Assembly: GCF_009882975.1 (NCBI RefSeq)
Contig: NZ_WTUX01000005.1
Coordinates: 26,631-90,630, forward strand
Direction: 5' to 3'
From: Maritimibacter harenae
Lineage (GTDB): Bacteria; Pseudomonadota; Alphaproteobacteria; Rhodobacterales; Rhodobacteraceae
Length of the DNA stretch: 64,000 nucleotides
A program made the position numbers and the translations under genes. Below, piece after piece: positions 55,499 to 63,811 of the stretch. The notes beneath the pieces were generated by a model. The model was not told where the DNA came from. It saw only the letters and a list, made by a program, of their open reading frames with translations, and ran no database searches. Position 1 is the first letter of the stretch. Each line of letters starts with the position of its first letter.

Positions 55499-56559
55499 AC
55501 CTCGTCGAACGGCTGGGACTTTTCGCGTTGCACCGGGTCGACCCGGAACGCGCCCACCGCCTCGCGCTTGCCGCGCTGAAGGCGGGGCTCGTGCCGCTGC
55601 CCGGCGCCTTCACCTCGCCGCGGCTCGCCTGCCACCTGGGCGGGCTCGACCTGCCCAACCCGGTGGGGCTCGCGGCCGGCTTCGACAAGAATGCCGAGGT
55701 GGTGGACGCGCTCGCCCAGGCGGGCTTCGGCTTCGTCGAGGTCGGCGCGATCACCCCGCGCGCCCAGCCCGGCAACCCGAGGCCGCGCATGTTCCGGCTG
55801 TCCGAGGACCGCGCGGTGATCAACCGCTTCGGCTTCAACAACGACGGGATGGAAGCCGCCTTCGCGCGCCTGACGCGGCGCGATCGCAAGACCGGCGTGC
55901 CCGTGGGCCTGAACCTCGGCGCCAACAAGGACAGCGCGGACCGGGCCGGGGATTACGTCCAGGTGCTTAAACGCTGCGCGCCGGTGGTGGATTTCGTCAC
56001 GGTGAACGTCTCCTCCCCGAACACCGAGAAGCTGCGCGACCTGCAGGGGGCCGAGGCGCTGCACGCCCTCCTGACCGGCGTGATGGCCGCGCGGGACGGG
56101 CAGGACAAGATCCTGCCGGTGTTCCTCAAGATCGCCCCCGACCTCTCCGAGACCGAGCTGGGCGAGATCGCCGACGTGGCGCGCAAGGTCAAACTCGACG
56201 CGATCATCGCGACCAATACCACGCTCGACCGCGAAGGTTTGAAAAGTGCAAGAAGCGGAGAGAAAGGCGGTCTCTCGGGAGCACCTTTGTTCGAAAAGTC
56301 CACGCGCGTCCTGGCTCGCCTGTCCAAGCTGACGGAGGGCCGCATGCCGCTCGTCGGCGTCGGCGGTGTCGCATCGCCGGATGACGCCTACACCAAGTTC
56401 AAGGCCGGCGCCTCGGCGGTCCAGCTCTACTCGGCCCTCGCCTACGAAGGGCTGAGCCTCGCCGACCGGATCGCGCGCGGGCTCGACCGGCTCCTGGCGG
56501 AGGACGGCCACGCGCATCTGTCCGAGGCAATTGGAACCGAAAGGGAGGCATGGCTATGA
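55495..56559 (+). CDS. pyrD: Dihydroorotate dehydrogenase (quinone), class 2
   Basis: A 354-residue membrane-associated FMN enzyme of pyrimidine synthesis. N-terminal helices ([20 protein letters not shown]) mark class 2. FMN and substrate motifs are [47 protein letters not shown] and [17 protein letters not shown] with the catalytic serine. ATG 55495 overlaps the DUF952 stop. The downstream ArsC-like gene overlaps its stop by four bases. Confidence 0.95.
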   Translation: MNLVERLGLFALHRVDPERAHRLALAALKAGLVPLPGAFTSPRLACHLGGLDLPNPVGLAAGFDKNAEVVDALAQAGFGFVEVGAITPRAQPGNPRPRMFRLSEDRAVINRFGFNNDGMEAAFARLTRRDRKTGVPVGLNLGANKDSADRAGDYVQVLKRCAPVVDFVTVNVSSPNTEKLRDLQGAEALHALLTGVMAARDGQDKILPVFLKIAPDLSETELGEIADVARKVKLDAIIATNTTLDREGLKSARSGEKGGLSGAPLFEKSTRVLARLSKLTEGRMPLVGVGGVASPDDAYTKFKAGASAVQLYSALAYEGLSLADRIARGLDRLLAEDGHAHLSEAIGTEREAWL

Positions 56560-56903
56560 CCGAGGTCACCATCTGGCACAACCCGCGCTGCACCAAATCG
56601 CGCCAGACGCTCGCACTGATCGAGGAGAAGGGGATCACGCCGACGATCCGCAAGTACCTCGACGACGCGCCGAGCGAAGCCGAGATTCGTGCCACGCTGG
56701 ACAGGCTGGGCGTCGCGCCGATCGAGATGATGCGCCCCAAGGAGGCCGAGTTCAAAGCGGCGGGCCTCACCAGGGACAGTGCGCCCGACGTGCTGATCGC
56801 GGCGATGGCCGAGACACCGAAACTGATCGAGCGCCCGATCGTCTTCGCCGACGGCCGGGCCCGGATCGGCCGCCCGCCGGAGGCGGTGCTCGACATCCTC
56901 TGA
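56556..56903 (+). CDS. Arsenate reductase/Spx-family protein
   Basis: A 115-residue thioredoxin-fold protein of the ArsC family. The motif HNPRCTKSR (H-x3-C-x3-R) holds the catalytic cysteine, and [18 protein letters not shown] is typical of the C-terminus. Many members are arsenate reductases using glutaredoxin; YffB-like proteins share the fold and lack arsenic function. No arsenic genes are nearby. ATG 56556 is chosen for its ATGA overlap with pyrD and the GGGAGG seven bases upstream. Confidence 0.82.
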   Translation: MTEVTIWHNPRCTKSRQTLALIEEKGITPTIRKYLDDAPSEAEIRATLDRLGVAPIEMMRPKEAEFKAAGLTRDSAPDVLIAAMAETPKLIERPIVFADGRARIGRPPEAVLDIL

Positions 56904-56953
56904 CCTTCATCGTTCCGGAAATACTTCAGGGGGTTCGGGGGACTGGTCCCCCG
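56903..56953 (+). repeat. Dispersed intergenic repeat, copy D
   Basis: Starts with the stop codon of the ArsC-like gene: CCTTCATCGTTCCGGAAATA then CTTCAGGGGG, followed by hairpin CGGGGGAC/GTCCCCCG at 56936-56953. The most diverged of the four copies. It also lies next to the convergent MATE gene end. Confidence 0.65.
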
Positions 56954-57004
56954 ATCACCGCGCCGGCCGGCCGAAGGCGGGACGGCGCAAGACCTGCGCG
57001 CGCG

Positions 57005-58342
57005 TCAGCGCGCCCCACCGGGCACCTCTGCCGCCCGCTCCAGCGCCGGGTAGCGCAGCCCCAGCGTGAGACCGCGCACCACGTAGGACACGAGATAGGC
57101 CGTCCAGAGCCCGTGGTTGCCGAAAGCCGGCACCAGTGCCACGAGCGCGAGGCCGTAGACCACCACAGACACCAGCATCATGTTGCGCATGTCGGCGGTG
57201 CGCGTCGCGCCGATGAAGATCCCGTCCAGCATGAAGGGCGCCCAGCCCGCGAGCGGCGCGAGCACCAGCCAGGGCAGAAAATCGCGCGCGGCGAGACGGG
57301 TTTCCGGGTCGGTCGTGAGCAGGTCGATGATCATTCCGCCCCCCACGAGGAAGACCGCCGCCACGCCCAGGCCGACGACCCCGCCCCAGAACGAGGACAC
57401 CACCACGGCACGCCTGAGCCCGGGGCGGTTGCGCGCCCCCATCGCCTGGCCCACCAGGCTCTCGGCCCCGAAGGCGAAGCCGTCCATGCCGAAGGCGGTG
57501 ATGTGGAGGAATTGCAGGAGCACCTGGTTCGCGGCCAGCGTCACGTCCCCGAAGCGCGCGCCCAGGAACATGAAGCTCACAAGCACGCATTCCAGAAGGA
57601 GCGAGCGGATCAGGATGTCGGTGTTGACCCGGGCCATGCGCACCAGCCGGATCCGGTCGAAGACCACCGGCCAGTCGCGCCACTCGGGGCGCCGGAACGC
57701 GGCCCGGCACAGGTAGAGGCCCAGCGCCAGCCCGCCCCACTCGGCCAGGAAGGTGGCCCAGGCTACGCCGGCCACGCCCCAATCGAAACCAAGCACGAAG
57801 ACCAGGTCCAGGACGATGTTCACCCCGTTCATCGTGAGCTGGAGCAGCAGCAGCGCGGCGGTGCGTTCCTGCGCGATCAGCCATCCCATGATGCCGAAGA
57901 GCGCGATCATCGCGGGGGCCGAGAAGACGCGAATCTGCATGTACTGACGCGCCAGCCCCTCGACCTCGGCCGAGGCGGGCGCCAGTTCGAACGCGGCCCA
58001 GAAGAGCGGCACCTGGAGCGCGATGATCACCGCGCCGCCGGTCAGCCCGATCATCAGCACGCGCGACAGGAGCGCGGCCAGCTCTCCCCGGTCGCCCGCG
58101 CCCAGCGCCTGACTCGCAAGCCCCGCGGTGCCCATGCGTAGAAAGCCGAAGATCCAGTAGATCGCGGTCAGGATCACCGCGCCGATACCCACCGCACCGA
58201 TCGGAGCCGGCAGGCCCATCTGCCCGACCACGCCGGTGTCGACCGCGCCAAGGATCGGGACGGTGACGTTGGCCGCCACGACCGGCAGCGCGATCTTCAG
58301 GACCCGGGCATGCGTGATCGTGTGCGGCGCCGTCCTAGCCAT
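57005..58342 (-). CDS. MATE-family efflux transporter (DinF-like)
   Basis: A 445-residue protein with about 12 membrane spans typical of MATE drug/sodium antiporters. The first span has LKIALPVVAANVTVPILGAV and the family signature GQMGLPAPIGAVGIGAVI; the second half repeats the topology (GAESLVGQAMGARNRPGLRR). Substrate unknown. It overlaps the thioesterase gene upstream by eight bases. Confidence 0.9.
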   Translation of the reverse strand: MARTAPHTITHARVLKIALPVVAANVTVPILGAVDTGVVGQMGLPAPIGAVGIGAVILTAIYWIFGFLRMGTAGLASQALGAGDRGELAALLSRVLMIGLTGGAVIIALQVPLFWAAFELAPASAEVEGLARQYMQIRVFSAPAMIALFGIMGWLIAQERTAALLLLQLTMNGVNIVLDLVFVLGFDWGVAGVAWATFLAEWGGLALGLYLCRAAFRRPEWRDWPVVFDRIRLVRMARVNTDILIRSLLLECVLVSFMFLGARFGDVTLAANQVLLQFLHITAFGMDGFAFGAESLVGQAMGARNRPGLRRAVVVSSFWGGVVGLGVAAVFLVGGGMIIDLLTTDPETRLAARDFLPWLVLAPLAGWAPFMLDGIFIGATRTADMRNMMLVSVVVYGLALVALVPAFGNHGLWTAYLVSYVVRGLTLGLRYPALERAAEVPGGAR

Positions 58343-58841
58343 CGCGCGGGGGCGGCATCAGGAAATGCCCGGTCGCCTGCGCGAACATGCGCGAGCGGTT
58401 GTCCTGCCAGGCCTCGACATGGACGCTGGCGTAGCGCCGCCCCGAGCGGTTGACCCTTGCGCGGGCATAGGCGTCGCGCGGCAGGCCCGACCGCAGGTAA
58501 TCCACGGTGAAGTCGATGGTCTTGGGCAGGCGCGGCATGGTTTCGGCCGAGATGTCCGCAGCCGACAGGCCGCCGCCCTCGATCTCCTCCCACATGAGCA
58601 TCCAGCCCAGTTCGATGATCGACGTGATCTCGAGGAACGAGGCGGTCACGCCGCCGTGGATCGCCGGAAGCGCCGGGTTGCCCACGAGGGTGTCCGAGAA
58701 CGGCAGCACCGCGGTCAGCTCGTCCCCGCGCCGGTCGAAGTGCACGCCGAGAAACCCGATGTAGGGCACCCGCTCCACGAGTGCCGCGAGCGCGGAATCG
58801 CGCCGTTCCTTGACCACCTGCACGGGTTCGGGACGCTTCAT
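58335..58841 (-). CDS. PaaI-family hotdog thioesterase
   Basis: A 168-residue thioesterase-fold protein. Active-site region NPALPAIHGGVTASFLEITS includes the HGG motif; the strands TIDFTVDYLRSGLPRDAYAR follow. It is adjacent to a second thioesterase gene (four-base overlap) and to the MATE gene. Probably clears or edits acyl-CoAs; specificity unknown. Confidence 0.82.
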   Translation of the reverse strand: MKRPEPVQVVKERRDSALAALVERVPYIGFLGVHFDRRGDELTAVLPFSDTLVGNPALPAIHGGVTASFLEITSIIELGWMLMWEEIEGGGLSAADISAETMPRLPKTIDFTVDYLRSGLPRDAYARARVNRSGRRYASVHVEAWQDNRSRMFAQATGHFLMPPPRDG

Positions 58842-59296
58842 GCCGGGGCCCCCGCGCTGCGTTTCGTAATCTTGCCGCTGTCGGCGGTGAAGGCGCCGTT
58901 GGCCGTCGCGATCGGGTTCTCGGAATCGTCGTCATGGGCCACGGCGCGGATGAAGGCGACCGATCGTGTCACGTGGTAGCATTCGGCCCGGCACACGATC
59001 CGCTGACCCGGCACCGCGGCGCGCATGTAGTCGATCCTGAGATCGAGCGTCGCGGTTACCACCGGCGCGTCCGGGTGGCTCATCACCGCGGCGCCCCCGG
59101 TCGTGTCCATCAGCGCGGACACCGCGCCGCCGTGGATCACGCCCGTGTCCGGATCGCCCACGAAGCGGGAATCGTAGGGCATCGAGATCACGGCATCCCC
59201 GTCCCCGAGCTCGTCGAGCCGCATGTCCAGCGCGCGCGAATAGGGAATCGCGTTCGTGAAATGGCGGACCAGTTCGGCCCTCTGCTTTCGGTCCAT
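58838..59296 (-). CDS. PaaI-family hotdog thioesterase (second copy)
   Basis: A 152-residue thioesterase-fold protein, paralogous to its downstream neighbour. The motif DTGVIHGGAVSALMDTTGGA holds the HGG sequence. ATG 59296 (MDRKQRAELV) follows GAGGGACAG; an upstream start would add an uncharacteristic basic stretch. The 260-base region to the first MerR gene is a divergent promoter region. Confidence 0.82.
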   Translation of the reverse strand: MDRKQRAELVRHFTNAIPYSRALDMRLDELGDGDAVISMPYDSRFVGDPDTGVIHGGAVSALMDTTGGAAVMSHPDAPVVTATLDLRIDYMRAAVPGQRIVCRAECYHVTRSVAFIRAVAHDDDSENPIATANGAFTADSGKITKRSAGAPA

Positions 59297-59512
59297 GACT
59301 GTCCCTCTTCGTTTTGCCCCATCTATTCGCACTTGCACCGGCGCACACAAGTGTCAAACAAACACGGGCAGCGTGCGGTCCCCGGCCGGCGCCGCGCCCG
59401 ACCCTGTCCGCCCTGCCCGGGGCCTTGCGGCACAGGGACCCGGTTGCGACGTCAATCGCTTGGTGAAACAGTTTTTCGCAAAGCGAAACCACTGGACGCC
59501 GGCAGGATCCGC

Positions 59513-59528
59513 CGTTACGCTGCGTCAC
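59513..59528. repeat. 16-base word, inverted copy in the merR region (left)
   Basis: CGTTACGCTGCGTCAC at 59513-59528 is, apart from one base, the reverse complement of GTGACGCAGCGTTACG at 59973-59988. It lies just before the first MerR gene; the other copy lies just before the second MerR gene. Likely part of related operators. Confidence 0.5.
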
Positions 59529-59555
59529 AGTGAGGACAATCCAACAGCGACGGCC

Positions 59556-59948
59556 ATGACCATGAAAGACACCACGGGTGCGAAACCTGAGCTCCTGTCA
59601 TTCAAGGAGATGTGCGAGAAATTCGACGTCACCCCCCGCACCCTGCGGTACTACGAGTATATCGAGCTGCTCGAGCCGGAGAAGGAAGGCCGCACGCGCT
59701 GGTACACCCCGCGCGAGGTGGCCCGGATGACCCTGATCATGCGCGGCCGGCGCTGGGGGTTCTCGCTCGAGGAATGCCGCCAGTTCCTTCTGATCTACGA
59801 CGAACAGGGCACCGATGCGCAGAACCGCGTCTGGGTCGAGATGGCCGACCGGCAGCTGGGCGTGCTCGAAAAGCAGATCGAGGAGCTCAAGGAGGCGCGC
59901 GAAGAGCTGGCCGCAATGCGCGAGCAGGTCGCCCAGAGCATCGAATAG
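59556..59948 (+). CDS. MerR-family regulator (first of two)
   Basis: A 130-residue MerR-type regulator. The winged HTH spans about residues 15-80 (SFKEMCEKFDVTPRTLRYYE then RTRWYTPREVARMTLIMRGR); a coiled dimer helix fills about 95-130. There is no C-terminal metal-binding cysteine pair, so it is not a metal sensor. It lies before a second MerR gene and the beta-oxidation operon, which suggests control of acyl-CoA metabolism (compare LiuR-type regulators). ATG 59556 or 59562 are both possible. Confidence 0.85.
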   Translation: MTMKDTTGAKPELLSFKEMCEKFDVTPRTLRYYEYIELLEPEKEGRTRWYTPREVARMTLIMRGRRWGFSLEECRQFLLIYDEQGTDAQNRVWVEMADRQLGVLEKQIEELKEAREELAAMREQVAQSIE

Positions 59949-59972
59949 GCGCGCCGGCGCCCTCACCATGCC

Positions 59973-60003
59973 GTGACGCAGCGTTACGTTGACGTAAACG
60001 TAA
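59973..60003 (+). promoter_or_regulatory. Candidate MerR (LiuR-like) operator
   Basis: TTACGTT (59984-59990) and AACGTAA (59997-60003) are perfect inverted arms separated by six bases, centred about 75 bases before the second MerR gene. The arms resemble LiuR-type boxes (TTACGT..ACGTAA). Adjacent on the left is GTGACGCAGCGTTACG, shared with the first merR promoter. Assignment to a MerR protein is inference. Confidence 0.5.
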
Positions 60004-60068
60004 TCTTGTGCTGAATTCCATGTCGATCCGCCCTACTTCTCGGGCACGGAAACGACACGGAGATTGGC

Positions 60069-60467
60069 ATGACCGAAGATTTCATGACCATTCGCGAGAT
60101 GTGCGACCATTTCGGCGTCACGGCGCGAACGCTGCGGTTTTACGAGCAGAAGGAACTGCTCCAACCGGTTCGCGACGGCCAGAAACGGTTGTTCACCCGA
60201 CGCGACCGCGCCCGGCTCAAGCTGATCCTGCGCGGCAAGCGGTTCGGGTTCCCTCTCGAGGAAATCCGCCAGCTGCTCGACCTCTACCACGTGGGCGATC
60301 AGCAGGTGACGCAATTCACACGCACGATCGAACTGGCCGAGCATCACCTCGACGAGTTGCGCGCCCAGCGCGCAGAGCTCGACGAGGCGATCAGCGACCT
60401 GTCCGAACAGCTTGAATGGGGTCACAAGATGCTGACCTCGATGGCGCAGGACGAAGCCGCCGAGTGA
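60069..60467 (+). CDS. MerR-family regulator (second of two)
   Basis: A 132-residue MerR-type regulator paralogous to the one at 59556. HTH at about residues 5-70 (MTIREMCDHFGVTARTLRFY, KRLFTRRDRARLKLILRGKR) and a coiled-coil C-terminus (about 85-125). It is 54 bases upstream of the acyl-CoA dehydrogenase gene and likely regulates it. No metal-binding cysteines are present. Confidence 0.87.
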   Translation: MTEDFMTIREMCDHFGVTARTLRFYEQKELLQPVRDGQKRLFTRRDRARLKLILRGKRFGFPLEEIRQLLDLYHVGDQQVTQFTRTIELAEHHLDELRAQRAELDEAISDLSEQLEWGHKMLTSMAQDEAAE

Positions 60468-60521
60468 CGGCGCGCGCCCACACACAACCGGCTGTCTGAA
60501 CAGACTACCAACGGAGAGAAC

Positions 60522-62300
60522 ATGCCCAGTTACACCCCCGACACCCGCGACATGGCCTTCCTTCTGCACGACGTGCTGAAGGTCGAAACCAAGGATGTCC
60601 CCGGCTACGAAGACCTGGATCCGAGCTTCACCTCGGCCATCCTCGAGGAAGCCGCCAAGATCTCGTCCGAGGTGCTGGCCCCCCTGAACCGCGTCGGTGA
60701 CGTCGAGGGCTGCAAGCTCGAGAACGGCGTCGTGCGCACGCCCACCGGTTTCAAGGAAGCCTTCGACCAGGTCCGCGACGGCGGCTGGACCGGGCTCGAC
60801 TGCGACCCGGAATATGGCGGCCAGGGCCTGCCCCACGTGATCGGCTCGGCGGTCGGTGAATTCCTCACCGCCTCCAACATGGCCTTCAACATGTACCAGG
60901 GCCTGACGCATGGCGCCTACTCGGCGATCCATGCCCACGGGTCGGACGAGCAGAAGCAGACCTACCTGCCCAACATGGTGTCCTGCCAGTGGACCGGCAC
61001 CATGAACCTGACCGAGCCGCACTCGGGCACCGACCTAGGCCTGATGCGCACCAAGGCCGAGCCGCAGGATGACGGCACCTACAAGATCACCGGCCAGAAG
61101 ATCTTCATCTCCGCCGGCGATCACGACATGTCGGAGAACGTCATCCACCTGGTGCTGGCCAAGATCCCGGGCGGCCCGGACGGCGTGAAGGGCATCTCGC
61201 TCTTCATCGTGCCGAAGTTCCTCGTGAACGAGGACGGCTCGCTGGGCGAACGCAACGCCGTTTCCGTCGGTGCGCTCGAAGAGAAGATGGGCATCCACGG
61301 CAACGCCACCTGCGTGATGAACTACGACGGCGCGACCGGCTACCTGCTGGGCCAGGAACACAAGGGCATGCGCGCCATGTTCACCATGATGAACGAAGCC
61401 CGCCTGGGCGTCGGCGTGCAGGGCCTCGGCCAGGCGACGGCCGCCTACCAGAACGCGCTGGACTACGCGCGTGACCGGCTCCAGGGCCGTGCCGTGACCG
61501 GCGTCGAGGCGCCCGACAAGCCCGCCGACCCGATCATCGTGCACCCGGACATCCGCCGCGCGCTGCTCGACCAGAAGAGCTTCATCGAAGGCGCCCGCGC
61601 GCTCGTCCTGTGGTCGGCCGAACTGATCGACCGCTCGCAGCGCCAGGGCGACGAAGAGGCCGAAGGGCTCGTCTCGCTCCTGATCCCGGTGGTGAAAGGC
61701 TTCCTCACCGACAAGGGGCTCGAGTCGGCCGTGCAGGCCCAGCAGGTCTTCGGCGGCCACGGCTACGTCGAGGAATGGGGCATGTCCCAGTTCGTCCGCG
61801 ACAGCCGCATCGCCATGATCTACGAAGGCGCGAACGGCATCCAGGCGCTCGACCTCGTCGGCCGCAAGCTGGCCCAGGACAACGGCAAGCACGTCATGGG
61901 CTTCTTCGACATGGTCAAGAGCTTCATCAAGGAGAACGAGGACAACGGGCCGCTCAAGTCGGACTTCCTCGACCCGCTCAAGGACGCCTCCAAGGACCTG
62001 CAGTCGGCTGCGATGTTCTTCATGCAGAACGGCATGAAGAACCCCAACCACGCGCTCGCGGGCTCCTACGACTTCATGACCATGTTCGGTCACGTTGCGC
62101 TGGGCTTCATGTGGGCCCATATGGCGAAGGCCGCCTACGCGGCGCTTGACGCCGGGACCGATGACGCGGCGTTCTATGAAACGAAGCTCGCGACCGGCCG
62201 TTACTACATGAAACGGCAACTCCCCGCGACCAAGATGCACCTCGCGCGCATCGAGAGCGGGGCCGAGCCGGTGATGGAGCTGGCGGCCGAGGCGTTCTGA
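60522..62300 (+). CDS. Acyl-CoA dehydrogenase, long form (DmdC/AidB-like C-terminus)
   Basis: A 592-residue acyl-CoA dehydrogenase of the long group with an extra C-terminal domain (about 460-590). Central motifs include [20 protein letters not shown] and [40 protein letters not shown], and [20 protein letters not shown], where Glu in YEGANG is the catalytic base of this group. Members dehydrogenate fatty acyl-CoA or methylmercaptopropionyl-CoA (DmdC). It opens an operon with small genes, a GST-like gene and a thiolase, so fatty-acid beta-oxidation is the likely role. Confidence 0.92.
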   Translation: MPSYTPDTRDMAFLLHDVLKVETKDVPGYEDLDPSFTSAILEEAAKISSEVLAPLNRVGDVEGCKLENGVVRTPTGFKEAFDQVRDGGWTGLDCDPEYGGQGLPHVIGSAVGEFLTASNMAFNMYQGLTHGAYSAIHAHGSDEQKQTYLPNMVSCQWTGTMNLTEPHSGTDLGLMRTKAEPQDDGTYKITGQKIFISAGDHDMSENVIHLVLAKIPGGPDGVKGISLFIVPKFLVNEDGSLGERNAVSVGALEEKMGIHGNATCVMNYDGATGYLLGQEHKGMRAMFTMMNEARLGVGVQGLGQATAAYQNALDYARDRLQGRAVTGVEAPDKPADPIIVHPDIRRALLDQKSFIEGARALVLWSAELIDRSQRQGDEEAEGLVSLLIPVVKGFLTDKGLESAVQAQQVFGGHGYVEEWGMSQFVRDSRIAMIYEGANGIQALDLVGRKLAQDNGKHVMGFFDMVKSFIKENEDNGPLKSDFLDPLKDASKDLQSAAMFFMQNGMKNPNHALAGSYDFMTMFGHVALGFMWAHMAKAAYAALDAGTDDAAFYETKLATGRYYMKRQLPATKMHLARIESGAEPVMELAAEAF

Positions 62301-62324
62301 TCGACTGAAGGAGGAGAGTGCCAC

Positions 62325-62537
62325 ATGCCCAAACGTTTCCGACTGACCCGCCGTTTCCCGGTCGCCATGACCGAGGACGGGTACCGGAAGCTGAAGAGTT
62401 TCGCCCGCGAGGCGGGGCTCGACGAGGGCGAGGCGCTTTCCTTCCTCTTCGAACATTTCGACAGCGTGACGGACACCGACGCGCTGACCCACCGCCTTCG
62501 GCTGTTCAACGCCGAGCTCGATGATCGCAAACGCTGA
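62325..62537 (+). CDS. Small conserved-looking protein in the beta-oxidation operon
   Basis: A 70-residue basic/acidic protein (MPKRFRLTRRFPVAMTEDGY, then RKLKSFAREAGLDEGEALSF) with no signal peptide or membrane segment and a predicted helical fold. A GGAGGAGAG site precedes the ATG by a good distance and 12 bases separate it from the next gene, so it is a real gene. Not recognised; possibly a ribbon-helix-helix-like regulator by its size and charge, but this is weak. Confidence 0.72.
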   Translation: MPKRFRLTRRFPVAMTEDGYRKLKSFAREAGLDEGEALSFLFEHFDSVTDTDALTHRLRLFNAELDDRKR

Positions 62538-62549
62538 GGAGGACACCAG

Positions 62550-63056
62550 ATGATCCGCTTGCTTGCCGCCGCCGCACTCGCCGCCACCCTGCCGATGGGC
62601 GCCTTCGCCTTCGACGATGCCGACCGGCAGGCCGTGTCCGAGGCGGCCCGTGACTATGGTCGCGATTTCATCGCCAAGGATTTCGAGGGGCTCGCATCCG
62701 CCCTGCCCCCGACGCTGCGCGCCTACATGGCCGACCAGCTCGGCGCATCGCCGGACGAGGTCATCGGGACGATGGCCGAACAGATGTCGGTCTTCCTGGC
62801 CGACACCACGGTGGACAAGTTCACGATGGACACCTCGCGCATGAAGACGGGCGAGACGTCGAACGGCATCGCCTATGCCTTCATCCCGACGGCCTCGACC
62901 GTCACCGGCGAGGGCAACACGGTGTCCAAGGACGCCCAGACGCTCGCCATCGAAGAAGGCGGCAGCTGGTATTTCCTGCGCATCGAACAGCCCCAGCAAT
63001 ACGAGATCGTGAAAGCGGTCTTCCCGGGCTTCGAGCGCGTCCGCCTGCCGCGCTGA
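62550..63056 (+). CDS. Secreted protein of unknown function
   Basis: A 168-residue exported protein with a signal peptide ending near MGAFAFD (about residue 20). The mature part is helical then beta-rich (VDKFTMDTSRMKTGETSNG, SWYFLRIEQPQQYEIVKAVF), reminiscent of small NTF2-like or steroid-carrier-like folds, but no family is certain. AGGAGGACACC precedes the ATG. It sits between the small gene and the GST-like gene in the beta-oxidation operon, an unexpected place for a periplasmic protein. Confidence 0.75.
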   Translation: MIRLLAAAALAATLPMGAFAFDDADRQAVSEAARDYGRDFIAKDFEGLASALPPTLRAYMADQLGASPDEVIGTMAEQMSVFLADTTVDKFTMDTSRMKTGETSNGIAYAFIPTASTVTGEGNTVSKDAQTLAIEEGGSWYFLRIEQPQQYEIVKAVFPGFERVRLPR

Positions 63057-63079
63057 GGCGCGACACGAGACAAGAGCGA

Positions 63080-63126
63080 GGGGCCGCCCAACGGCCCCCG
63101 CACAAGACCGGCCCGCGACCGCGGGC
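63080..63126 (+). other. Two tandem hairpins before the GST-like gene
   Basis: GGGGCCG/CGGCCCC at 63080-63098 (loop CCCAA) and GCCCGC/GCGGGC at 63111-63126 lie in the 94-base gap after the secreted-protein gene. No T-run follows, so read-through into the next gene is likely; they may tune mRNA stability. Confidence 0.4.
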
Positions 63127-63150
63127 TCATCATCCACGGGGAGGATACAC

Positions 63151-63786
63151 ATGACCGTCAAGCTCTATTGCTTCGGCGAAAGCGGGAACTCATACAAGGC
63201 AGCGCTTCCGATGGAGCTTGCGGGTATCGACTGGGAACCCGTCTGGGTCGACTTCTTCTCGGGCGAGGCCCGCTCGGACGCCTACAAGGAAATCAATCCG
63301 ATGGCCGAGGCCCCGGTGCTGGTCGACGGCGACCTGACGCTGAGCCAGTCGGGCGCGATCCAGGACTGGATCGTCGAGAAGACCGGCAAGTTCTGGTCCG
63401 ACGACCCGAACGAACGGCGCGAGATCATGCGCTGGCAGTTCTGGGACAACCACAAGGGATCGAGCCAGTTCGGCGTGACCCGGTTCCTGATGAACTTCCT
63501 GCCTGAAAAGCACCGCAACCCGGACGTCATCGCCTTCATGCAGGGCCGCTGCAAGTCCGCTCTGGCCGTTCTCGAAAGCGAATTGTCCAAGCGCGACTGG
63601 CTGGCCGCCGGCCGGCTCACGATGGCCGACCTGTCCTGCTGCTCCTACCTCTACTACCCCGAGCCCTTCGGCTTCGAGCGCGACGCCTATCCCGCGATCT
63701 CGGCCTGGCTCGACCGCATTTCCGAGACCCCGGGGTGGAAACACCCCTACGACCTGATGCCCGGCTCGCCTGCCGACCGGGCCTGA
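63151..63786 (+). CDS. Glutathione S-transferase family protein
   Basis: A 211-residue GST-fold protein. The N-terminal thioredoxin-like domain (about 1-80) has KLYCFGESGNSYKAALPMEL (Ser likely catalytic) and NPMAEAPVLVDGDLTLSQSG; the helical C-terminal domain includes LAAGRLTMADLSCCSYLYYP. GGGGAGGA precedes the ATG. In this operon it may detoxify reactive intermediates of acyl-CoA oxidation; activity is not proven. Confidence 0.88.
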   Translation: MTVKLYCFGESGNSYKAALPMELAGIDWEPVWVDFFSGEARSDAYKEINPMAEAPVLVDGDLTLSQSGAIQDWIVEKTGKFWSDDPNERREIMRWQFWDNHKGSSQFGVTRFLMNFLPEKHRNPDVIAFMQGRCKSALAVLESELSKRDWLAAGRLTMADLSCCSYLYYPEPFGFERDAYPAISAWLDRISETPGWKHPYDLMPGSPADRA

Positions 63787-63811
63787 CGACTGACGACAGG
63801 AAAGGAAGACC

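Noticed and set aside
61035-63161. A 708-codon minus-strand frame over the acyl-CoA dehydrogenase and following genes
   Set aside because: Runs through four separate plus-strand genes and an intergenic gap, which no real gene would do; composition is that of a shadow.
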